A model generated the notes under the pieces. It was not told where the DNA came from and searched no databases. It saw only the letters and a list, made by a program, of their open reading frames with translations. Source: Clostridium sp. KNHs205 (lineage in GTDB: Bacteria > Bacillota > Clostridia > Lachnospirales > Lachnospiraceae). From it: 64,000 nt of DNA. The stretch spans positions 600,001 to 664,000 of the forward strand of contig NZ_JNLE01000003.1 in NCBI RefSeq assembly GCF_000702945.1, read 5' to 3'. Shown one piece after another: positions 18,975-24,943 of this stretch; position 1 is the stretch's first letter, and each line of letters opens with the position of its first letter. The position numbers were made by a program, and so were the translations under genes.

Positions 18975-20078
18975 TCACAGTTCTTTAAGGTCTTCATAGG
19001 TATTCAATCGATATTGGTTTCGAACCCGTTCCTTAATCTGAGCCAGAAAGGTAGACGGACCAAGCACCTTTACCACCGGGCCAAAGCTTAATACCCGTAC
19101 GAGCAACTCAGTTTCATCCTGGCCGTCGTAATAGATTCGGCATACATAACAATCATGCTCTTCATCATATTCCGTCTGCTTTTCCCAGGAGGCAAACTGT
19201 AACATACAACGCTCCAGGCCGTTTCTTTCCTTGGAGATTTCCAAAACAATGGGTTCCTTGCATTTGGTTTCCCGGAAGAATTTATAGAAAGGAAAAGGAT
19301 TTTGAATATTATTAGCAGAAGTTTCCGTTAAAGCGTCAGCCGAGGCTTCAGGCAAGTTTTTAGCTGAGTTTACAACCGGATTTTTTGCATTGATTTCAAC
19401 AGAGGCTTCAGCTGAAAGCTCTACGGTAAGGATTCGTGCAAGATTTAATGTCGTTTTTTTAACATGTCCGCCTCTTTGGCAGGCTACACCCAAGAGCCTG
19501 AACTTATCATCCCTGGAGGAGTAGTTTAATTTATAGGGTATAACTAATCGCTTGGTTCGGTTCTGTTTGCCGCTTTCATATAGAATAGTTAAGGGGATCT
19601 GATTTTCACATGCCTTTAAGATTATCCGGAAGTTGTCAATATACTGCTTTTCCTCATAAGAGTCTCCGTCTGCGGCAGAATCATAAAAATGAAAATCGGA
19701 TGGAAGAAACAGGGGAGGAACTTCTTTTAATGTGTCTGACAGGAAGGCTGATTCTTCCGGGTTAATAAATAGATGTATTCGCTTATCTGAAAGGAGAGCC
19801 TTTAACCAGGCTTTTTCAAGATCAGTCATGGGACGCGTCAGATCCTTGGAGAGAAGCTTGGAATAATATTTGCCGTCAGTTCTCTGTTCCATGAGATTCC
19901 ACTCTCCGGAGAAGAGCTTGGGCAGCAGATGAAAGGCGCTGTCATAGAAACCATCGATCTGAACCATGGATTCAATTTCAGCCCGGGTAAGTCCTCCCTC
20001 AGCCTGTTCCAATATCCTTTTTATTACCGTAAAGTAGCAGCCATAAACTTCTGAGAATAAATGGTTATTAATCTTCAT
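18975..20078 (-). CDS. WYL-domain transcriptional regulator (second of pair)
   Basis: This 367-residue protein has an N-terminal helical DNA-binding part and a WYL domain at about residues 155-230 (PLTILYESG ... VIPYKLNYSSRDDKFRLLG). A WCX-type extension (WEKQTEY ... VLGPSTFLAQIKERV) ends near the C terminus. WYL domains sense nucleic acids or nucleotides in several bacterial defence and repair regulators. The gene start overlaps the end of the other WYL gene by 11 nt, so the two are coupled. They are divergent from rtcB, which makes regulation of the RNA-repair genes the natural inference. Confidence 0.87.
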   Translation of the reverse strand: MKINNHLFSEVYGCYFTVIKRILEQAEGGLTRAEIESMVQIDGFYDSAFHLLPKLFSGEWNLMEQRTDGKYYSKLLSKDLTRPMTDLEKAWLKALLSDKRIHLFINPEESAFLSDTLKEVPPLFLPSDFHFYDSAADGDSYEEKQYIDNFRIILKACENQIPLTILYESGKQNRTKRLVIPYKLNYSSRDDKFRLLGVACQRGGHVKKTTLNLARILTVELSAEASVEINAKNPVVNSAKNLPEASADALTETSANNIQNPFPFYKFFRETKCKEPIVLEISKERNGLERCMLQFASWEKQTEYDEEHDCYVCRIYYDGQDETELLVRVLSFGPVVKVLGPSTFLAQIKERVRNQYRLNTYEDLKEL

Positions 20079-21297
20079 ACATTTCCTTCATCCTTTTAAT
20101 ATCTTTGTAAAAACGGTTAATCACTGTCTGATTGGTACCTTCCAGCTGAATAATTCTACCCATAAACGTCTTGATCCAGGGCGACATGTCGTTAGAATCA
20201 AAGACTTCCTTGGTGTACAGATAGGTATTTTTCTCAAGGCGTAGCAGTTCTCCTCCCTGACCTTCCCGGATTAAACGTTCCAGGATAAAGCCTTCCGTCT
20301 TTTCGTTTACATAGAGCTTCATACAAACGATTTCTTTTCGGTTCTGGCCGCCGAAACTTACGCCAAAAACACGGTCAAGGTTATTTTCAAGGTCTGCCTG
20401 ATGCTGCCCGGCTGTTTCGCAGAAGTCTTTTAGCAATACTTCTTTCATATGATCCAGCCGGTAATTGAAGAAACGTTTCTCCCTTGTCTTATACAGACAA
20501 AGATAACGTCTTCCGGTAGCAGCACTGACAAAAATCTTTACCGGAATTCCATCAAAGGTAGAAACACGGGTGCCCGATTCATTTATATTTACAAACTCAA
20601 TAGCACACCTGTTTCTGATGGCTGAAAGGAGGTCAAGTAAGATTCCGTCCTCCAGGGTATGAGCAGCATAATAATGCTTAAAGGTAAAGCGGTCATTCTC
20701 CAGCTTCTGATTATCCATAATAAAACTCCCGATTTCACCAAAAGCAGCACTTCCCTGAAAGAATTTCACGGCCTCCCCTAAACCGGGAGCACTTTGGAGT
20801 AACAGGTTAAAGGTATTATCAGACAGGCTGTAATAGAGAGACTTTTTCTGCTTTTCTGCTCTTATGATGCCAAGCTCAGCATACTCCTTGCATTTATTTC
20901 GGACGGTCTGGGTATCAAAGACCTGTCCGCTTCTGGTACAGATAAGGTCGGTGAGGCTGTCAATGGAAAGCCTGGAATTGCTGTCCAGAAGGTCCAGCAG
21001 ATAGAAGTGGAGCATAATATCGTTTCCAGTAAAGGTCTTTGATTTCCAGGCAGCATAAAGGGGGTTAACAGGAATCCTTGCACAGTCCATGGAGATGAAC
21101 AGGTTCTTGCCAGTCTTTGTATATTCCCACTTCATATATTCACCCATATAGCTCTCAATCCGGCGTTTTTCATTATCATAAGTACGGGCGGACTTTCTTG
21201 TAAAATCACTTCGTGATTTAAAGCCATAAATATAAAAGTCCCTCATATAATCCCTTATTTTATCAAAATTACGTATGAGTTCCTGAAATTCTCCCAT
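20068..21297 (-). CDS. WYL-domain transcriptional regulator (first of pair)
   Basis: Starting at the ATG at 21297 gives a 409-residue protein beginning MGEFQELIRNFDKIRDYMRD. An in-frame ATG upstream would overlap rtcB and encode an implausible hydrophobic N terminus, so I reject it. Residues about 1-190 are helical with a winged-helix region (NDIMLHFYLLDLL ... TVRNKCKEYAELGII). A WYL domain follows at about 235-330 (AIEFVNINESG ... GRRYLCLYKTREKRFFNYRLD), then a WCX-like tail. Together with its overlapping partner it faces rtcB across about 110 bp, and the two may act as a heteromer. Confidence 0.85.
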   Translation of the reverse strand: MGEFQELIRNFDKIRDYMRDFYIYGFKSRSDFTRKSARTYDNEKRRIESYMGEYMKWEYTKTGKNLFISMDCARIPVNPLYAAWKSKTFTGNDIMLHFYLLDLLDSNSRLSIDSLTDLICTRSGQVFDTQTVRNKCKEYAELGIIRAEKQKKSLYYSLSDNTFNLLLQSAPGLGEAVKFFQGSAAFGEIGSFIMDNQKLENDRFTFKHYYAAHTLEDGILLDLLSAIRNRCAIEFVNINESGTRVSTFDGIPVKIFVSAATGRRYLCLYKTREKRFFNYRLDHMKEVLLKDFCETAGQHQADLENNLDRVFGVSFGGQNRKEIVCMKLYVNEKTEGFILERLIREGQGGELLRLEKNTYLYTKEVFDSNDMSPWIKTFMGRIIQLEGTNQTVINRFYKDIKRMKEMYED

Positions 21298-21345
21298 AGT
21301 ATTCTTCACTTTCGCAAACTTTTTTAAATGATTCCGTTGGAAACA

Positions 21346-21365
21346 TATGCTAATATCATAGCATA
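21346..21365. promoter_or_regulatory. palindromic operator between WYL genes and rtcB
   Basis: TATGCTA-ATATCA-TAGCATA is a perfect 7-6-7 inverted repeat in the divergent promoter region. It is the obvious candidate binding site for the WYL pair. It also holds TATGCTAAT and TATGAT-like -10 elements for either direction, so binding there could control both genes. Confidence 0.6.
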
Positions 21366-21408
21366 GCAAGCAAACAGAAACAACGAAAAGAATGAAAGGA
21401 GTGATTGT

Positions 21409-22641
21409 ATGTTTGTAATTGCAAATAAAGAAACTGACCACCCCATTAAAATATGGCTTGACGGAGAAAAGAGCATAGATGAAACCTGTTTAAAACAGGC
21501 CTACAATCTGTCCCGACTTCCTTTTCTTCACCAGTGGGTGGCATTAATGCCCGATACCCATGCAGGAATGGGAATGCCCATTGGTGGCGTTATTGCTGCA
21601 AAAGACGTAATTGTACCCAATGCAGTGGGTGTGGATATTGGCTGCGGAATGGCCTTTGTAGGAACCAATATCCTTGTAGAAGAAATAAAAGATATCAAGA
21701 CCGGCAGTGGTTCGCTGATACAGGCAATCATCAGTGATATTTTAAGGAATGTCCCTGTTGGCTTCAATCATCATAAACATCCTCAGCCCTGCAATACCCT
21801 GGAAAGAGCCTTTGAAGAGCTTGAGAAATATGAGGCGAATGCAGAATTACTGGGACAGTTGGAGGCTGGTTATTTTCAGGTAGGAACTCTTGGCGGCGGT
21901 AATCATTTTATTGAATTACAGGAAGATGAAGAAGGATATCTTGGAATCATGATCCATTCCGGAAGCCGCAATTTTGGCAAGCAGGTATGTGATGCCTTTC
22001 ATCAAACCGCCAGGGAATTAAACAGTAAATGGCAGAGCAGTGTACCGGATGAATACCGATTGGCATTTCTGCCGGTAGAGACGAAAGAAGGAAAGCAGTA
22101 TATCAACTGGATGAACCTGGCACTGGATTTTGCTGAGGAGAACAGACTTCGTATGATGTTAGCAGTAAAAGCAATCTTAGATAAATGGGTGGGTAAATAC
22201 ACAAACCTTACCTTAGAATACAATATGGAAATCAATTGTCACCATAACTATGCATCTTTGGAGCAGCACTACGGAAAAGAAGTGTGGGTGCACCGTAAGG
22301 GTGCCACCAGAGCAAGAGAAGGTGAGTTGGCAGTAATTCCCGGTGCCATGGGTTCCTACAGCTATGTAGTGGAGGGCCTTGGAAATGAGATGAGCTTTCA
22401 TTCATCATCCCACGGTGCAGGTAGAAGATACTCCAGAAAAGGTGCAATGGAGAATTTTACAGCCGAGGAGGTTATGGTGGACCTGCAGAAGCAGGGAGTA
22501 GTATTAGGAAAGCATAACAAAAAGGATGTTGCCGAGGAAAGCCGGTTCGCTTATAAGGATATCGATGAAGTTATGGAGAATCAGAAAGACCTGGTTAAGC
22601 CGGTAAAACGACTGAAGACGGTCGGTGTGGTAAAAGGCTGA
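21409..22641 (+). CDS. rtcB: RtcB RNA-splicing ligase
   Basis: At 410 residues this is a complete RtcB, which joins RNA 2',3'-cyclic phosphate or 3'-phosphate ends to 5'-OH ends with GTP and Mn2+. Metal and guanylation motifs are all present: PDTHAGMGMPIGGV (48-61), GVDIGCGM with the Mn-binding Cys (74-81), GGGNHFIE (about 164), IHSGSRNFG (about 182) and SSSHGAGR with the His that is guanylylated (about 329-336). AAAGGAG precedes the ATG. No RtcA, archease or Ro60 gene is nearby. A tRNA-like RNA array and a slipin gene follow. Confidence 0.97.
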   Translation: MFVIANKETDHPIKIWLDGEKSIDETCLKQAYNLSRLPFLHQWVALMPDTHAGMGMPIGGVIAAKDVIVPNAVGVDIGCGMAFVGTNILVEEIKDIKTGSGSLIQAIISDILRNVPVGFNHHKHPQPCNTLERAFEELEKYEANAELLGQLEAGYFQVGTLGGGNHFIELQEDEEGYLGIMIHSGSRNFGKQVCDAFHQTARELNSKWQSSVPDEYRLAFLPVETKEGKQYINWMNLALDFAEENRLRMMLAVKAILDKWVGKYTNLTLEYNMEINCHHNYASLEQHYGKEVWVHRKGATRAREGELAVIPGAMGSYSYVVEGLGNEMSFHSSSHGAGRRYSRKGAMENFTAEEVMVDLQKQGVVLGKHNKKDVAEESRFAYKDIDEVMENQKDLVKPVKRLKTVGVVKG

Positions 22642-22652
22642 AATATGGTCTC

Positions 22653-22779
22653 ATGGTATCTGACCAGTGGAATTGCCAGTTGTATAGGGGGTAATGTAAA
22701 TATTGAAAAAGTAAATACTTAAAAATGTTATTCCAACACCCTGATTTATATACGTGTCAAAGAACACAGATGGGAGTTA
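22653..22779 (+). repeat. structured intergenic motif, copy 1 (shared with 58.5 kb)
   Basis: The core CACCCTGATT ... TACGTGT-CAAAG-AACACAGATGGGAGTTA (22737-22779) closely matches 58583-58626. Upstream parts share a CTG..CCAG hairpin and GGGGGTAA. At 58.5 kb the motif is the leader of an alcohol dehydrogenase gene; here no reading frame follows. It lies within the presumed rtcB-to-RNA-array transcript. Confidence 0.6.
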
Positions 22780-22868
22780 GTATAAAATAAAGAACATTCC
22801 ACATATCCTAATTTATGACATGCAATGGGGTTTGTGTGAATTAACGAGTATTTAATTATTGGTATTTT

Positions 22869-23000
22869 GGCGGAAGCCATAATATAGATTGTCTGCTTTA
22901 GCGCAGGATTTATAATCCTCGCGGCGCAGCGGCAATGCCGTACTGTGTACCGGGCAGACAGGATTTAGACAATGGCGGTGGTTCGATTCCACCCTTCGCA
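22869..23000 (+). ncRNA. tRNA-like domain 1: acceptor and T arm plus large structured insert
   Basis: A perfect T arm (GGTGG-TTCGATT-CCACC, 22977-22993) is followed by CTTCGC, which pairs with GC-g-GAAG (22870-22876) to make an acceptor-like stem with one bulged base. There is no D arm or anticodon arm. Instead, ATTGTCT/AGACAAT (22888-22894 / 22967-22973) encloses hairpins AGGATT-TAT-AATCCT, CGGC-AAT-GCCG and GTAC-TGT-GTAC. GTCTGC (22891) can alternatively pair with GCAGAC (22954). The layout recalls bacterial Y RNAs that mimic tRNA; it is not a functional tRNA. Confidence 0.7.
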
Positions 23001-23064
23001 GGAAGTAGCTCAGCGGTAGAGCATTGTCCGAGGGGTAGTGTCGGAGGTTCGATTCCTCCACTCC
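23001..23064 (+). ncRNA. tRNA-like domain 2: D and T arms without a normal anticodon arm
   Basis: A canonical D arm (GCTC-AGCGGTA-GAGC, 23008-23022) and T arm (GGAGG-TTCGATT-CCTCC, 23043-23059) are joined by only 20 nt. That is too short for a standard anticodon arm plus variable loop. GGA-a-GT pairs with ACTCC as a short acceptor-like stem with a bulged A. It starts on the base after domain 1 ends. Confidence 0.7.
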
Positions 23065-23065
23065 G

Positions 23066-23126
23066 GGAGAGTTAGCTCAGAGGTAGAGCATACCATCAAA
23101 TTCATGGGTTCGAATCCCATACCTTT
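23066..23126 (+). ncRNA. tRNA-like domain 3: no anticodon arm
   Basis: The D arm (GCTC-AGAGGTA-GAGC, 23075-23089) and T arm (ATGGG-TTCGAAT-CCCAT, 23104-23120) are perfect but separated by only 14 nt, so an anticodon arm is impossible. GGAG-a-GT (23066-23072) pairs with ACCTTT, with two G-U pairs and a bulged A at the same place as in domain 2. It abuts domain 2 with one nucleotide between. Confidence 0.7.
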
Positions 23127-23129
23127 TAG

Positions 23130-23218
23130 AGGTTAGCCAAGTGGTTAAGGCACAGACTTAGGGAGTCTGCTTTTAAGGCAAGGTCAACGACCTGTGGTTC
23201 AACTCCACTCTTACACCT
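23130..23218 (+). ncRNA. tRNA-like domain 4: tRNA-Leu-like with long variable arm
   Basis: The D arm GCC...GGC, a 5-bp anticodon stem CAGAC-TTAGGGA-GTCTG (loop centred on AGG), a long variable hairpin AGGTC-AAC-GACCT and a T arm GTGG-TTCAACT-CCAC give a class II tRNA shape. The acceptor is only AGGT/ACCT, and the anticodon does not fit leucine. It is therefore not a working tRNA-Leu, though clearly derived from or mimicking one. Confidence 0.65.
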
Positions 23219-23228
23219 GCTAAGTGTA

Positions 23229-23413
23229 ACCAGACCCGAAGGCGTGTAAATACCCGGCGTTGCAGATATTTGCAGCGCAGCAGAGCTTAGGCCTGCAGCA
23301 GGTGGATACCGTAATAATTAAGCTTATCCCATGTTCACGAATTCTGTGAAAGCCGGATAAGACCCAGGATTACTTAAACCTTGCTCCCCTTAAAGTAATG
23401 TGGGTATTTACGC
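23229..23413 (+). ncRNA. large multibranched structured RNA downstream of the tRNA-like array
   Basis: A long-range helix joins GCGtgTAAATACCC (23242-23255) with GGGTATTTACGC (23402-23413). Inside it are hairpin CGTTGCA-GATATT-TGCAGCG (23258-23277) and GTAAT/ATTAC (23311 / 23369). CTTATCC/GGATAAG (23323 / 23355) encloses TTCAC/GTGAA (23334 / 23346). No reading frame is present. It follows tRNA-like domain 4 by about 10-25 nt and is probably on the same transcript. Confidence 0.6.
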
Positions 23414-23433
23414 AAATTCAGGAAACGAAAGAA

Positions 23434-23530
23434 TTTTAAAAAAAATTATAAGAAAAGAAAGTTATAAGCAATCATATAAGCAAAGATATAAGAAAAGTAT
23501 AAGAAAATATATAAAAGAAAAAAGATATTA
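23434..23530 (+). repeat. A-rich degenerate repeat, ATAAGAAAA units
   Basis: Seven or so irregular copies of ATAAGAAAA / ATAAGCAA lie between the structured RNA and the slipin leader. No coding potential is seen. It may be a single-stranded linker or a slippage product. Confidence 0.6.
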
Positions 23531-23680
23531 GAAAATAGTGATGCTGGATTATTCTACAAGAAGCATTAGAAAAATAAAAAGCCCACATAAAATTTATGGA
23601 TTAGCCACAATAGGGAGGGGGATAAAGAAATATTTTCGCCCAATCCTATAGCTTGTTACATAGAAACGACGTAATAACTT

Positions 23681-23694
23681 GCCGCTCCTGCGGC
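23681..23694 (+). other. GC-rich hairpin just before the slipin ribosome site
   Basis: GCCGC-TCCT-GCGGC is a compact tetraloop hairpin ending 6 nt before GTGAGG. It could modulate translation or stabilise a processed 5' end of the slipin message. Confidence 0.5.
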
Positions 23695-23710
23695 AGAAGG
23701 TGAGGGATTT

Positions 23711-24820
23711 ATGAAGATAATCATCAAAGAAAATGAAAGGGGATTCCTGTTTAAGAACGGTACCTTTCGCCGTATGCTTAGCCCCGGTATACACAGGATA
23801 TATCCGGTAGTAGGTGAAACCTGCTTTCAGACAAATGTCTACAGGCAGGTGAATATGAAAGAGGTCGACATACAGGTATTATTAAGAGATAAGACCTTTG
23901 CCGACAGCGTAACAAAGATTGAAGTTCCGGATCTAAACATAGCACTTCATTATGAGGACGGCAGATTAATAGAAGCATTAAGGGCAGGTACCTTTTATTT
24001 CTGGAACGTGTTCCACCAGCATACCTTCCAGCTAATCGATACAAGTTCGCCGGAGGTAGCTTTGCCCAGAGTAATGATGTCTATTATTCCGGCAAGCTTA
24101 TATAGCCAGTATGTTGTTTCAGAGGGAGAAACCGGCTTGCTCTTTTACGATGGTAAATTCAAGGAGCAGCTTGAATCCGGGGTCTATTATTTCTGGAATT
24201 CCTCTATCAGGATATCCTGCCAGATCGTGGATATGCGTTCTCAGCAAATGGATGTCAACAGCCAGGAGATACTAACGGCTGATAAAGTAACCCTGCGGCT
24301 GAACTTTGTCTGTACCTATAGGATTACAGATGCAGTAAAGATAAATAACTCCCTGAAGGATTATAAAACACAGATTTATGTAACCACCCAGCTGGTGCTT
24401 CGAGAATATGTGGGTCGTTTGAAATTCGATGAGCTGTTGGAACAGAAGGACAGCATTGCCGGTATCGTGCTTGAGAAGCTTAAGGAGAAGCAGGAGAGCC
24501 TTTTTATAGAGTTTAGTGACGCAGGCCTTAAGGATATTATCCTGCCCGGTGAGATAAGAGATATCATGAATACGGTTCTCATTGCTGAAAAGAATGCTCA
24601 GGCAAGCGTTATTTTAAGAAGGGAGGAAGTAGCCTCTACCAGAAGCCTGCTAAACACTGCTAAACTCATGGAGGAGAATACTACCCTTTATAAGCTTAAA
24701 GAGCTGGAATACTTAGAGAAGATATGTGATAAAGTAGGAAACATCTCTGTTGGCAACGGCAATCTCCTGGGGCAGTTAAGTGAATTACTGTATATTAATC
24801 CTGCTTCAGCCAGGTCTTAA
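23711..24820 (+). CDS. slipin / SPFH (band 7) family protein
   Basis: This 369-residue protein is unusual in having two related N-terminal halves. Each has a FLFKNGTFRRMLSPGIHR-like or LLFYDGKFKEQLESGVYYFW segment, at about 12-30 and 142-161. An SPFH core follows (VDMRSQQMDVNSQEILTADKVTLRLNF, about 178-204) and then a helical tail (AEKNAQASVILRREEVASTRSL, about 290-312). No transmembrane hairpin is visible. SPFH proteins form oligomeric membrane scaffolds. I recall SPFH/slipin genes being noted as neighbours of rtcB in bacteria; I could not check that here. The ribosome site is GTGAGG. Confidence 0.88.
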   Translation: MKIIIKENERGFLFKNGTFRRMLSPGIHRIYPVVGETCFQTNVYRQVNMKEVDIQVLLRDKTFADSVTKIEVPDLNIALHYEDGRLIEALRAGTFYFWNVFHQHTFQLIDTSSPEVALPRVMMSIIPASLYSQYVVSEGETGLLFYDGKFKEQLESGVYYFWNSSIRISCQIVDMRSQQMDVNSQEILTADKVTLRLNFVCTYRITDAVKINNSLKDYKTQIYVTTQLVLREYVGRLKFDELLEQKDSIAGIVLEKLKEKQESLFIEFSDAGLKDIILPGEIRDIMNTVLIAEKNAQASVILRREEVASTRSLLNTAKLMEENTTLYKLKELEYLEKICDKVGNISVGNGNLLGQLSELLYINPASARS

Positions 24821-24834
24821 GTACAAAGGCCTGC

Positions 24835-24882
24835 CGCACTCACCTCCCTAAGGGTCTATGACCATATGGAGAGGTGAGTGCG
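24835..24882 (+). terminator. 12-bp hairpin ending the RNA-repair operon
   Basis: CGCACTCACCTC pairs perfectly with GAGGTGAGTGCG, with an inner GGTC-TAT-GACC. There is no T tract, so it may be a 3'-stabilising element rather than an intrinsic terminator. Confidence 0.55.
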
Positions 24883-24943
24883 ATAGATGATAGAACAGTC
24901 ATGGAAAAAACGTGAAAAGATAGCAGGCGCTCTTGTGAAAATA

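Noticed and set aside
21298..21441. N-terminal extension of the first WYL protein
   Set aside because: It would overlap the rtcB start and promoter and adds a hydrophobic, Cys-rich stretch unlike the family; the ATG at 21297 gives a normal WYL start.
22852..23061. Minus-strand 69-codon frame (MEESNLRHYPSDN...)
   Set aside because: It is the antisense of tRNA-like D and T arms, a well-known source of spurious proteins with ESNHRH-type wording.
22869..23218. Functional tRNA genes at 22.9-23.2 kb
   Set aside because: Two domains have no room for an anticodon arm, one lacks a D arm, and the acceptors are short or bulged. None would pass as a working tRNA.
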